From: Setoptus koraiensis
Taxonomy: Eukaryota > Arthropoda
Assembly: GCA_048013815.1 (NCBI GenBank)
Contig: CM106586.1
Location: forward strand, 13,144,001 to 13,208,000
Direction of reading: 5' to 3'
Length of the DNA: 64,000 nt
Below are positions 43,605-56,777 of this stretch, piece after piece (position 1 is the stretch's first letter; every line of letters starts with the position of its first letter). The notes below the pieces were generated by a model that worked only from the letters and a program-made list of their open reading frames with translations, did no database searches and was not told the origin of the DNA. The position numbers were made by a program, and so were the translations under genes.

Positions 43605-43956
43605 AAAAGATTCTTCGAACTTTGTCATCCATAAACTGAGCGCTAGATGGCAGCGGCGGCTGAATGGGCGTGCACACATCTGATGAGCCATGCTTTTTGC
43701 AACCAATATCATAGTTTATCTCTCGTTAGTTTTCAGCATTCCGCGATAGAGAAACATTTGGATCGCTCAATCCAATTGAATATTTGCCACAAATGGGATC
43801 TGGCAAATGTTATATATATATTTAATAGCCAAAATATTGACGACAACAACAACAAGAAACTGAATTTCCAATAATGGCTCTCACTTAACAAGAATAAGAT
43901 CAACCGTGACGATCATCGAGGCTTCTAGATAGGAATAGATAAGGTACTCTATCGAA

Positions 43957-46900
43957 ATGGGGAAGGCAAATAGAGTTGCCGGAAACGTAAAGGTATTTCG
44001 TTGATTGCTCTCGTGATAAATTCTCAAATCGATTCCTCTCTCTATATTTGACACGTTTGAGATGTTGGTGAATTCTTTAATAACTTCTATTTTTATTTAA
44101 TTTCTTAACGGCAGCCCTCAAGCAGCGGACGGATTGGGGAACTTCTTGACGGCAAAATAAATGTGATAACCTTTAGTGCATTATCTCAATCAAATGACCA
44201 AAAGCCGAATGATGTAATCATCATAGATCAAGAGGAATTCTTTGAAGATGATGAGCTTCGACTTATCTGGAAAAGACTCGGTAAAAAAGACTGTGTTACA
44301 AGAATCAAAGCTATGAGAGACATATCTGAATATTTCCGAGATAAGCCTGATAACAATGAAGAAACTATTAACTTATTGACAAACCTATTACCACTTTGGG
44401 CACGTTATTTCAACAAGCATGCATTGGATCACGATTGGCAATTGAGAGATGCCAGTTTTGACGCTCTCGACAAGTTGGCTGTCAAACTTAACAGAAAAAT
44501 AGCACCCAACCTCAAACAAATCATGCCAGTCTGGCTAATAGGTCAATTTGATCCATGCGCACCAGTTGCCAGATGCGCCCAAAAGTCCTTCAACTATTTG
44601 TTCACTCGTGAAAAACAAATGGAGGCTATATTATTTTGCCAAAATGAAATCTTGAATTACATCTCTAGTGTAATCATAGAACCACCTAAGATTAAAGCAT
44701 CAACAACCGATTCATCAAATGTGGACTCAAGTAGCCAAATGCGTGAACGTCATGAAAGGCTAACAGTTGGCTGTCTTGGAAGTCTGTCCCTGCTTATAAA
44801 CTCCCACAAACAAAATCATAAACCATCCGACTCACTGATTGATGAAACCTCCGTCCTTAGGTTCATCTTGTCTAACGATAAATTTTGGAAGCTTTCCAAA
44901 CATACTAATTACTCTGTAAGGAATGCATTTTATAACTTTCTGTTTAATCTGGTCAAGAAATTCGATATTGAGAAGATTTTGGACAAAGGCAGCATAACAA
45001 AACTATATCAATGCACTTTCGGTAGAATTACAGACCAACATGTACAAACATGTGAATTAATTTGGGACATAATTCTATTTTTAAGTAACTCAAATAACAC
45101 CCACTTGATACCATGGAACCACGTCGATTTTCAAAAAGCCTTCAAACCTCAACTATTCGCTACTATTAAGAATAATTTCAACCATAAGATATCAACTTGT
45201 CTACCAACATTTATCCAAAACATGAGATTAGATCGATTGGTGCAATACAATATAGATAAAGATAAGTTTATCATTGAGTTATTTGAAAGTATATCTTCAC
45301 TGATGACCGAAGACAGCACAAGTCCAACTAAGCAAGTCTACAAAAATACTAAATCCTTTAACGAACGACATTCGGCCATGAGGTCTCTTGTAGAGTGTTT
45401 GGCTATAGTTGTTTTTGATCAACAGTCCTCCAACACTATTAAAACGGTATCAAAAAACATGAGTGAATACATGCAACAATCTTATGAATCTGTCATCAAC
45501 ACTACCCAACTTCTAACAGATTTGACATACCTGCTCATAACTATCAATGCTACCATAAATGAGCTTAGTACCTGTGACGGGTTGGCCTCATTATCAGATG
45601 CAATCTTCTCCATTATCGATGATCTGGTTCAATTCCTTACCGATGCATTCGTCAATAGTTACAGTCAACAAATTGAAGATGAAGCAGGCGCAGAGGAACA
45701 AGAGATTTTCTACCAAAGGTGCTCTGACAATTTGACCCAGGCTATTAAATCCATATATTTGCCTATAAGAGACCCCGAGAATATCAAGTCAAGTTTGAAT
45801 CAATCTGTGCTCGTAGAGTACTCAAAAAGATTAAATCCAAACTCTATCATAGCAGCGTCTAAAAATTTAGAAGAGCATCTTTTGAACTTGGGCTTATTTT
45901 CGACTGTGACAGAAAAGGTCCGTGAACGATGTAAACAAAGCACCGATGCACACTCTTTAAGACTTTTCAATGAATTCATGGCTATAGATTTGAATTTGTT
46001 AGCAGCAGGATCTTCGACTATCACAGTGGCTGAAATCTGGTCAGAGATCTCTCATTTATGGATAAAGAATATCGAGATAACAAGCTCTGCCCAGATGTTA
46101 GTCAAGTCAAAAATCCTCGTGCGATTGGTTGACATTGCTGCTTTGAAAGAAAGTTACAACAACGAAAAATTGAGCTGTTTCATTGAGGAAATAATAGACA
46201 AATTCCAAGGTAGTGATATGCTCTATAGGTACACACTGCAAGAAATCTCTAAATCTCCCCTACATACGCATTGGATAGATTGGCTAACAAATGGAGAGGT
46301 ATTTAAAAAGAAACTTCGCCAGATCGCTGACAGTGTTATAGGGAAAAAGTCAAGAGGCAATGAAGAGAATTTCAGCGATGATCAAGATGTCTCTCTAGAT
46401 GCCTCTGAATCGAGATGGATGATATTAGCTCATTGTTGTCGTATTCCATCATTACACAATGTTTTAAGTGTTGCATTCGAAGTTTGGACGGATAATCTCA
46501 CTAAACTTGAAGAGCCATCGCGAATAAAAAGAGTTTTAGAAGATCTGTCCACCAACATCATTACGCACATGATTGAACAAAAGAATTTTAAAAAGAACAC
46601 TTGGCCATGCATAATATCTGAGGAACTTATGCACAAACTTTACATTGCCGATTGCAACTTCAACACTAGTAGCAAAAGTCTGAGTAAATTGGTGGCGCTA
46701 TCAATTCCTTGTGATAACCAACAGAGAATAACTTTGATTTCGAAGTGTCTCCCCAATGTAAAGTTTTTCATACTCAACCTCAAATCTATTGAACAAGCAG
46801 AACACGTCGTTGAATGTATGGTGAATACAATCGGTGACGAGACGTTAATCGACAAGTCTGAGCTGGAGATATACCTCGAAGCACTACTACTAAGCCCCGC

Positions 46901-49427
46901 TGAGTGGCAATCTCTCATTTTTCGCAGTTGCCCACCTTTATTGCGTCATTGTTTTTACAAAGATTTGAGCTGCCTACCAGAACTATTATCTAGCATACCC
47001 ATCGTGGATGGTTCTACTGAACATATCGAATTCAATACAGAAAGCGAAAGTTCAATGATATTAGCCACATTAGTTCTAAGTCAATTTATACACAGAATGG
47101 CCACTAGTAAAAAAACTAAGCTGGTTCAAATTCCATGGTTGTTAGCTGGCAGGACTTTGTTGGACATTTGCAAGGAGGCCAAACAACAGTACGGACTATT
47201 AGCAGATAGCGCCCTCAAGGGAATAGAGTCAAGCCTTCCCATCTCATTGGATTGCTTTGATATGAACGATCGCAAGCAGGTAATCTCAGAATTATTTCAA
47301 TTAAGCATGGAAAAAGGTTTTCCATTTTTCCTCACTCTCAATGAAGTTTTATCACCAACTGGAACAATAACTTGGGGCAAGTCTTATGCCAAGGAAGAAT
47401 TAGAAAAAATTCTACCGATGCAGTTGGCAATCAATAATATCAGTGTGAGACAAGTGGCTTATTTACAATCTGGTGCAGCCTACATGTCTGATGCAAAACT
47501 CAGAGACATACTGGGTGAGATTGTTGATAAACTAGTTGAATCTGAACAATTGGCGACAAACTATCAGACAGCCTACAAAATTAATATTATGACTAGCGTT
47601 ATTTATCATTTGCGCGATAGAGTGGACATTTTCGATATAATCAGTCCAGTTTTATCTATGATCAACGATCTCAAGCTTATCCAACCTGCGCCAAGTCATT
47701 TAGACGAATTGGACTTGGAGGATATCACATTCTCTCTTGCGCTCAATGATTTCTACAGGATGTGCATTGCTCACCTGAAAGAGGAAATGAGTGTTATAGA
47801 GTGGGATCTCATACACGTTTCAATTGCCAAATGGATAGCGTTGATGGTAGATTCGAAGTCACAGATACTTGTCGGGGTTAGCAAGCCTATATTTGCTACC
47901 AAAGTTTTGATGACAATTCAAGACCTTATCTGTCTGGCTAAAGACTGGCAGGAAAGAGAAGGGGCATCGAGGCCTGATTTTCCTCTGATGCAGACATTGG
48001 TTGAAGAATGGAATGAGTTACACTCCGTAAATGTTTATTTTCCCTTGCTATTGATCTATTTTGACTTGGCTAGTAGAGAAAACTTGTCAGACCGTGATCT
48101 TATAGTAGTGTCATCGTTGGCTCAAATTGTCGTAAATGCCGATGTGGATATAATATGGAGAAATTGCGAATTCTTTCCAAACCGAGAATCAGCCGACGAT
48201 ATTGCCAACATACAGCAGGTGAAAGAATGCAGATTCCTCAAGTTACCTCAGAATAGACGCAATGGAATTGATAATTTGTGTCATTTATTCAAAAGTAGCC
48301 ACCGTGTTGTTATAGTGTCGGCTCATATAATAATGACCAAACTAATGTCAAAAATTTGGAGCGAAGTCAGCGAAGAAATATTGAAAGACGATCAATCATC
48401 GGAAGCAAGTTTGTGTCTTGTGCCACCAGCTTCAATGATATCAATATTGATTAGGAAAGATTCAATGGTATCGACGTTGTTAAGCGAGTTCCGAGTTGGT
48501 GATGTCTCTATCGTAATAGAACAGGATACATACTCATACACCTGTACTTTGAGTTATTTTTTCATATGGCAAGAAATACTGGAATTTATGTCGGGTTTGA
48601 CAGTGGAATTGAAACAACAAATAAGCACCTATTTGCAGGAAGCGGGCTTTGTCCAAAGGTTACTGGACAACGTTTTTAGGTTAATGCCTTCAATAACTGA
48701 CTGCAGCGCTACATTCAAGAGTGATGAAGAAATGGGTAACTTTTTGCGTTCCGCGCAACTTAATTTGAGCTTAGTGGAACAAGCGAACGAGATAGAAATG
48801 TTGGCTTTGCATACCTATTTCCAAGCTGCTCGTCGTATGCCAGTTACTGTTCGACAATGGTATAATAACGTCAATAAGAGAGTGTCGGATTTAGTCAACA
48901 AGTACACAACACGATATATATCTCCAGTTATATGTGCATTAGAATTTGATACTGTCCAAGAGAGAAAACAAGAGAAATTGGGCGATGACAATTTCAAGAA
49001 TATGACCATCAAAGCAAGGCCAACAGCTCGCGAAGTTGTGGCTGTTTACACATTAGATGAATTCAGTCTGGAATTAACAATCAAGTTACCCGTCAATTAT
49101 CCGTTAGGCCCTGTAATAGTAGATGGCGGCAAAAGAGTTGGAGTGTCTGACCTACAATGGCGCAATTGGCTCTTGAGATTGACGACATTTTTGACGCACC
49201 AGAACGGACCAATATTAGATGGAATTGAATTGTGGAAACGCAATATTGATAAGAGATTCGAAGGTCTGGAGGAGTGCATGATATGCTTCAGTATATTATA
49301 CTCGAATTATCAATTACCAAAACTAAAATGTCGACATTGTACCAAGATGTTTCATAATACATGCTTGTATAAATGGTTTGTCACGAGTAGCAACTCGACC
49401 TGTCCGTTATGTAGAAACATGTGGTAG
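43957..49427 (+). CDS. LTN1: Listerin, E3 ubiquitin ligase of ribosome quality control
   Basis: The CDS is join(43957..43992, 44115..49427), 1782 aa (human LTN1 about 1766). The 12-codon first exon splices over a 122-bp intron to give MGKANRVAGNVK then PSSSGRIGELLDG, matching the conserved LTN1 start (MGGKNKQRTKGN..PSNSGRAAELL). Then comes a long HEAT/ARM-type helical body (DHDWQLRDASFDAL...) and a C-terminal RING of the C4HC3 kind in the last 50 residues: CMIC, KCRHC, FHNTC, CPLC. Listerin binds 60S subunits with stuck nascent chains (with NEMF) and ubiquitinates them. Such a long single exon is unusual for an animal. AATAAA lies at 49475 and 49502. Confidence 0.95.
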
Positions 49428-52400
49428 ATGAGATTAGCAGCACGATAATTATCACAAAGACACACTATATGAAGAATAAACTGTATCGGATATTCAGTAG
49501 AAATAAAAACAAAATTCGTAAATCTTCGATATTTGTGGGATACAATCCGAATCTTTTTTCCGCGTGTTGACGCTAATGTTTGAAACAAAGATGCAGGTGT
49601 AAATTGTTAGACAGCAGAAGTGTTAAGCTTCTCCGCGCCTCCTTGTTGGTTAATAATTGATCGATATATATAGGGCGACATATTACCGACAGATATAACT
49701 GAGATAGACAAATGTTCGGAGGTGCGAGCGGGATGTGTGCATGTCAAACAGAAAGTCGCCAAAAGAGGACAACCTTGATTATTTTCACCACGTGATACAA
49801 TGAACAGAGGCAACCATTCGTATAATTTGATATTAATAATCATGATGTAATCTTATTTCCTGGCCCCCGCTAGCCATAGAGCATATGGTGTTGGGTTGCG
49901 CCCGGAAATGCGTGTCTTATCTACGGTGTAATAGGATATACACACAGTATATAAAAAGAGTGAAAGAGATTGGATTTTGTCAAGTTGATAGATTTAGCTT
50001 ATTATATAGGATAGTGCAATTGCGATTTCTGGAAAAATATGAGCCTTCAGAAGCTAGTGGCTTATCGATGGGGCCCGATTGGCAGGGAGCGCAAGCTCAA
50101 AGTTGATAAGTAGATGTGCCCGTCAAATGTACGTATCTTTTCATTTTACTCGCATCATTGTATCGCATTGTAGAGAGTGTGTAACCCAATAGAGCATTGT
50201 TGTTTAGTGGTGGTTTTAGAGGGACGAGCACTGAAGAAGCTAGCTAGCGAAGATATGTCCAATGAATGAAAAAGAGAGAGAGAGAGAGAGGATAAGAGGA
50301 TCAGGGGCGGAGGATAAGAGGGATGAGATAGAAGGAGGCTTGTTTATTGTCTATTTCGGAGACAGGCTATAGAAATAGTTCGAAATGGCGAGCTGGAGAT
50401 AAATTGAGCGCAACAAATGCGATTATCAAATATTTCGCGTGACATCGCCATTACTTGATTTGCTTTGCTCAATTGTAATGGCATCGGCACTTGCACCTAG
50501 CTTTATTATAGTCAAGGCTACGAAAAAAAAAAAACAAAATTAACAACTAGAGCTAGCTAGAGCACGCCAGCTAGACAGTGAGGTAGCTAGACAAAAGTCA
50601 ACTACTAGGTGACTTGATATGATAAATAATGATGATAATCTTGATGTATGTGTGTTATATGTATTGTATATAAAAGTTTTTTTTTCTTTTTCATGGCTGG
50701 TGCATCACAGTAGAAAATAGTTTAGCATATGTGGACGCTCTTTATCTCGCTCTCTTATCGCCTCTTTCTCTAGTTTTAGCTTATCAAAATCTGAAACTTT
50801 TAAAAGTACACCCATAGAGAGGTTGTCAACTAACGTCATGTAGTCACTTACTGTCTTCCATGTTGTCGTTGTCGTTGCCGCTGTCATTATATTGTTGTTT
50901 GGGAATGTGACTACTAATAATAACCCTAGTGAGACACAAACGTACACACTCGACTAAACAAGAGAGCATAGCAGACTTTTCGTCCAACCATCTATTTTAA
51001 CATTGTTTAAACTTTGGATAGACGGTTGCACAAAAACAACTATCCGCAACTATCAGAGTTTTAGCTGTAGCTGATAGTTGGCAACTAGAATCCGGCCTCT
51101 CAGCTTGTTTGCTCGCTACCTAGTGTCCTATTATTATCCAGGAAAAAATGGTTTTAATTTTACTGTAAAATTTGAAATTTTTGGTAAACTTTTTTATGTT
51201 GGTCTACTTCAAGTCGTAATGGTACCAATTGTGGCACAACCACGATAACGGTGACTTACTACGGCAGCGATTAATTCATGACACTTTCCGGCTTGCACCA
51301 GCTTGCATTAGCGCTCGAGTAACGTTATGGTCGCGTCACTATCATCGTGTTACCATCATTGCGTAACTATTGCTCGTTGTCAGCCGTGATGTTGTTGATG
51401 CTTTTGCATCATGTTGCTACGTTGGAATTGTTGTAAAAATATACACCAAAACAGTCGACAAGTGCACTTGACTAGATACACTGGCACATGAGCAAAAGAG
51501 CGACGTGGTGGCACATGACGGGCATTCGTAAGTAGCAATTATCACATTGGCATGAATGAACTCATCTCTGTCTACATATGGTTGGCTTGACATCTACCAT
51601 TGTCATCATTACAAGTGGTCAGGTGAAGTTCACTGGTCAGGTGTGTTGGTGTGTTGGTGTGTGGGTGTGTAGTGCGCGAATGAATGACCAAATTAAATGT
51701 GCACGAACAACTTGTGAACCCTAGGTAATCTATTTTATGCTAAAGATGATGCAAACTGCGATAAATAAATGATGACATCAAGTGAGTGCGAGATGCTGCA
51801 TAATGCGTGCGCGTTGAATATGCAAGCATCATTTAAGTAGAGTCAAAATATAACAATGACACGTCTTGACAAGAGCATCTTGATAAGGGCGCTGCATACT
51901 AATTGCGATGGCAACGTTATTTTTTGCTGCTGTTGCTGTTGCTTTGAATATCTTGATGGCGCGCTTATCTTGAGATGGCGCGCATATAAGAAGTTATCGG
52001 GGCGCGCTTGTTAAGAGACGCCGAGATAGAGATAACGATCGTTTGTGTGTATCATTTATATATGTGTTGGTTGTATTTGATATCAACATGGCGCCAGTCT
52101 CTTGACCGATAGGCCGGCGTAGATGCGGTCCGACTGAGCGCCGATCCCTGCTCTGCGAGACAGCAAAAGGACAGAGAGCGAGACACAGAGCCGAATAGAG
52201 GTAGCCCATTGTTAACTCAATCAAGGTGTCAAGTGAGATGGTGCCACCCGCTTACGGACGGAAATGGGTATTTGGCCGGGCCGGGCGGAGGGTGCAATAA
52301 GTGCATTAGTTGCAAGTTGCAACAGTGGCGGCGGCGGCGGCTCGGGGAATCTCATTTTTATCTAGCGAGTGTCACTACACATGCTCATAACGCACCACTG

Positions 52401-52580
52401 TTGTAGCTGGCTGCTGCTGCACTGTTGTGCTTACGTAATACGTACGTACGGCGCGCCGATAGTAAGTAATAGCGGTCTCATCTCAGTTCATCTATTGCAT
52501 CGTTTTAGTTGCACTAGTCGCGTTGCTCAACTCGTCGCGCTGTCTCGGCAAGACGCGAACGGACGACGTTGAAGAAATGT
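49428..52580. other. Non-coding stretch, about 3.1 kb
   Basis: No conserved gene is seen. It holds the Listerin 3' end, a GA repeat (50,277-50,290), a poly-A run near 50,522, AGCTAGCT words (50,550-50,600), GTGTTGGTGTG repeats near 51,640, and TTRCGYAA words at 51359 and 52431. Minus-strand frames at 49607-49843 and 50705-50947 are discussed separately. Confidence 0.45.
50705..50947 (-). other. Weak coding candidate
   Basis: The frame reads a hydrophobic lead (VCVSLGLLLVVTF), MTAATTTTTWK, then a charged helix-like stretch (KLKLEKEAIRERDKERP) and a stop. The first in-frame ATG is about 50,887. A GTAAGT follows the TWKT codons, so it may instead be an exon end. There is no homology I can name. 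Confidence 0.2.
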
Positions 52581-53211
52581 CTCTCATTTAGTTATCTGAC
52601 GTTGACGTACAAACAACGCGCAAACACACACACACGCACAAACACAAACATCGAGCCACAAAGACAGTAGAATGCAGTTGCAGCAAGACGGCAAACACTA
52701 ATAATAATACAAACAACAACAACAACAACAACGAAAAACCAATAGCAACCCGACCAACAGCAAGCCGCAAACAGCAAGCGACAGCCACCATTTTAATCAG
52801 CGAGAAAGGCAAACATGGCGAGCTTGCAAATTTTTGCTGCAAGCGCCCATATAGCACAACGGCCATTGTAGAGTGGCGATGATTTTGGACGAGTCACTGT
52901 CAGAGTCGCCCTGACCGGCGCCTATCTCACCACTGTCAGTGTGCGTGTGCAGAATCAAAACAATGAAACCAATGAAACCAACGACAACGACAACAACATC
53001 GACAGCAACAGCAACAACAACGACAGCAACAGCAACAACAACAACAACGACCACGAGCAACAGTAATAATATTAGAGTAGCGGTAAATACAGCCAGTAGC
53101 ATTGAATAGTAGTTGTAGCTTATCCCGGCCACCGCAGCACAAGCACGCCAACAAGCACGCCAACAACCACAACAGCCACCACGACAACAACAACAATCAC
53201 ACGAGCAGCCT
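52581..53211 (+). other. Probable 5' region of the ALK-like gene
   Basis: Contains CA and CAA repeats (52,710-52,735; 52,976-53,060; 53,140-53,205). The ALK frame is open back to about 53,112 but has no ATG before 53,212. It is likely 5' UTR or upstream exon; no clear TATA/initiator was placed. Confidence 0.4.
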
Positions 53212-55640
53212 ATGCAGATCGCAAGCCCGCTGCACAGCGACACCACTGACAGTTGCCTGACACCGGCGGGCCCCGATGGCGCGCACGCCGGCCAGTTGGA
53301 GCCCGTGCAGCATGCTGGCCGAACCGCGCCGGGCCGAGCGGCGGCGCCGGACCGAGCGGCAGCGGGCCGGGCAGCAGTGATTAGCAAGGCGACACCATTT
53401 ATTGAAATCGTCGTATCATTTATCGCGGCCACGCAAGCCACGCTGGCCACCAGAATCACACGTGCCCTCGGGGGCCCCCTTTCGGGCGCTGTCGGCGTTG
53501 CAAACAAACGATGCCCGGCGCTAATTGTTTATTTGCTGCTACTGCTCATCACAATCAACAGCCCGGTGGCGGCGCCGCCCGCCAACTCAACTTACACGGG
53601 CACTGGGGGGCGCTGTTCGTTCAACGGGCGCCTCGACTGGGCCTATTCGCTGCGAAAGGTTGTGCCCATGCTCGACCGGGCCATACCCGTTCAAAACAGC
53701 TCAATTCACCTAGACAATGTCGCCAGAAATACTCACCTGGGCAGCCAGCGCCAAGCGATGGGTGGCGAGCCAGCGCCAACGAGCCTATTCTGGTATCCGT
53801 TCGAGACGATATGCGGCTGGCACAACTCGTTGCCAGACTGGCTGGCGGCGCCCGCCTCACCCGCGCAGGAGGCCCCGCATCAGCAGCAGCCGGCCCAGCC
53901 CCAGCCCCAGCAGCACCAGACCACAACCAAAGCGAGCCAGGCCAACCAGCAGCAGCGCGACAAGATGGACGCCTTTTGGGTGCTCGACTACAGGTTGCTG
54001 GGCGCCAACCGGGCCACTCTGGTGGCCTATTTCAAGAGCAAGCCGCCGCCCGCAAGTGGCAGCGCGGGCGCCGGAGGCGCATTCGGCACAAGCGGCTTCA
54101 CTTCCGGCGGCCAGCAGCAAACGTTGCGCACCGACGTGGAGGCCTCTCTATCCAGTCCCATATTTAGTCCCATTCCGTATTATCACAGCCAGGCCAGCAG
54201 CAAATATTACGGCGAATGTTACCTGCGATTCGACTATTATCTCTCAATGACCATGTCGGGCTTAGAGGTGCGCTTCATGCCCGTCGGTTTGCCCACCTAC
54301 CAAGTGCCCATTGGCCCGCCGCCGTCCGACGGCAACCGGAACAACAACAACAACAAGCCGCCGCAGCAGTCTTTCACGCGCAAACATTCGTCGCTTGCCA
54401 GCGCCATCCCGCCGCCCGCCGCACCAGCACCCAAGCCGCCCACAACAAGTGCCGAGGCGAGATGGTTCGCCCCGTTCGCCGGCCCGTCGCCGCTGTCTGT
54501 GGGCGCGCGCGGCCCGCCGCACCAGCAACTTTTTTCGTCGCAGCAACACTTGTCGCCGCTGTTGCAACCGGCGCCCACCAGCAGGCTGTTGCAACAGTCC
54601 GCGCCCGGCCCCAGGCGGCCAGGTTTGCTGCTGTGGCGCATGACCAGGAAGAGCTCGGGCAGGCCAGACCGGCCCCGGTGGCTGCCGAAGCGGGTCGATC
54701 TGCCCATGAACGCCAAAATGCCCTACACGCTCAAGATAAGCGCCACGCCCGGCTTCAGGGAGCCGGGTGCCTGGCACAAGTCGCAGGGCCAGGCAAGCTG
54801 GCAGGGCATCGCAATCACCAATCTGAGCCTGTCCGACGCCTGCTTCGGCCTGAACGTGCCCGCCGACGAGCCGCGCTACGATCCCGTGTCCTTCATGACT
54901 TCCGGCTGGCGCTCTGTCGCCGGCGACGTGCTGGCCGGCCGCCACGTCGACATGCAAAGCGCGCTCACGAGGCCTGTTTCCACAACAAACAACAACAATT
55001 ATTCCTTCATTGTCGACGGTAATTCAATTGAGGCCGACGCGCACTTTCTCACTCACCTGTCCGCCTTGCAAATAATGCCAAAGGTTGTGCCTAGCCAATT
55101 GATGGCCAACGGCTGGACGGGCCTCGACGACGAGCAGCAGCAAATCGGCGGCCTGGAGTCGCCGCTGGTGCCAGCAATTGATCACATTTCAGCCCAATTG
55201 GGCAAATATCTGGTGCCCTTCTACAGCGTACAGCCAATTGTGATACCCCGGCCGGCGCGCAATGTCACCGTCGACAACAGCATCAGCAGCAGCAGCATCA
55301 ACAGCAGCTTCAACAACAGCACTACCACCACAAACAACCGCAATGCCAGCAGCAGCGGCGGCCTCATTGAGGCCAGCGCCACCGCCAGCAAATCTAATTT
55401 GGCCCCACTAATGTTTTGGGCCTGGAACGGGCGCGATATTATCGCGGGCGACGCGCCGCCCGACGATGAGGCCACGCAAGCAAATGCAAGCATCCAGCCA
55501 GCAAGCAATACAAGCGCACCAAACACCATCAACGTAGCGCCAACCGACAATATCCGGCCGCAGCGACTCAACGCTCGGGCCGGCGCCGCTAATAGTTTCA
55601 AGTTGCACAAATGGACCGTGCCAAAGACGGGCACCTACAC
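53212..55640 (+). CDS. Alk: ALK-like receptor tyrosine kinase, 5' coding exon (partial)
   Basis: About 809 aa of extracellular sequence, ending in a GTAAGT donor at 55641. A hydrophobic segment (102-117, VYLLLLLITIN) follows a long Ala/Arg/Pro-rich lead and is probably the signal sequence, so the true start may lie closer to it. Then RLDWAYSLRKVVPMLDRA, like the ALK N-terminal region; FETICGWHNSLPDW, a MAM-type opening (198-211); a MAM-like body (LSSPIF..GECYLRFDYYLSMTMSGLEVRF and GQASWQGIAI); Gln/Asn/Pro/Ser-rich inserts; and finally KLHKWTVPKTGTYT, matching the ALK stretch IQIWKVPATDTYSISGYG before its glycine-rich domain. The kinase exons lie beyond the window. Strong GC-rich codon use contrasts with the island genes. 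Confidence 0.72.
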
Positions 55641-55808
55641 GTAAGTTGCTCTTGTTGTGGCCCATTTATCATCCATTTATTATCCCCCCCCGCCCGCTCA
55701 CTGTGCACGCCTCATCTCGTCACTATCTCGCGTGCCTCTCCTGCCTTATCTGCCCCGATCCGGCTCACCTGGCCATTCCGGCCAGTCGGGCCGAGCCAGC
55801 CGCCCAAG

Positions 55809-55874
55809 CCAATTCGGCCAATTCGGCCAAATCGGCCAATCTGGCCGATCTGGCCCCAATCTGGCCCCAATCTG
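55809..55874. repeat. GGCCAATTC / GGCCCCAATCT repeats
   Basis: Seven or so copies of a drifting 9-11-bp unit. Confidence 0.85.
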
Positions 55875-56466
55875 ACACGGTCGCCAGGGGGCCCGGTAAT
55901 TATTACTGGACGGCTGCTGGCCGTAACAATTACGCGGGCGTCACGCAGGCCGGCGGCAACTGGCCCGCCGATTCGTTTTGGCTGGACCGTTTTGGCCGGC
56001 TTGTTTTGGCCGGACCGTCGCTCGACCAGCGTTGCTCGGCTACCGCGCTAGCAGGCAGAGCCGTTCGAGTTGGTGCCTCTCGAGTTGGCGCGACAAGTTT
56101 CGCGAGCCGCTCGTTTTCAGTGGGCGTCATTTTCGTGATTTTGTCGCGCTCGCACTGACAAAATCATTGGTCACCGGTGACCAATCACGCGGACCCCAGA
56201 AGGGGCCACTTGTGCGGCTGTCACACGGTGCACTCACTGACACACTGGGTGCTGGCTCTTTTGTTTATAGAGAGCGTGATTAGCTAATATATTGTGTATA
56301 TTGCATGTGTACCGTTACAACGGGATAATGGCGGCCCAGAGGCCACTTGTCCATATGGCGCCCATTTACTTTTGTGCGGCCGTGCGCCATCCATCATGGT
56401 CGCGCGGGCGCCGTGTGCGAGTCGGCTGACCATCGAGTGGGCCCCGGCAAAATTGTCAGTCTGGCA

Positions 56467-56546
56467 CTGATATCCAGTCTGGATGATGCTGATATCCAGT
56501 CTTGATGAGGCTGATATCCAGTCTGGATAATGCCGCTGATGTCCAG
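56467..56546. repeat. About 27-bp tandem repeat
   Basis: Four copies of a unit containing CTGATATCCAGTCTGGATGA. Confidence 0.9.
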
Positions 56547-56689
56547 AGCGCTGGCCGTAGGTTGGTCTGGGCGCCGGGCGCCGGCAGTCCGATGTCCAGC
56601 GGGCGCTCGTTTTAGAGCGACTTCAATTTAATTACTGCGTGTTGTCGGCGTCAGCAATCGCGCCAACCAACAATTCGTGCAACCGGCCC

Positions 56690-56777
56690 CGTTCGCCCGA
56701 ACGGCCCGAACAGACCGAACGGCCCGGACAGCCCAAACGGGCCCAAACGGGCCCAAATGGCCCCAAATGGCCCCAAC
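56690..56777. repeat. ACGGCCCGAAC / AAACGGGCCC repeats
   Basis: About eight copies of a drifting 10-11-bp unit. Confidence 0.85.

Noticed and set aside
53511-55022. Large alternative frames inside the ALK-like exon
   Set aside because: They are shadows of a GC-rich coding exon; only the 53,212 frame shows MAM-like and ALK-like motifs and ends at a good donor.
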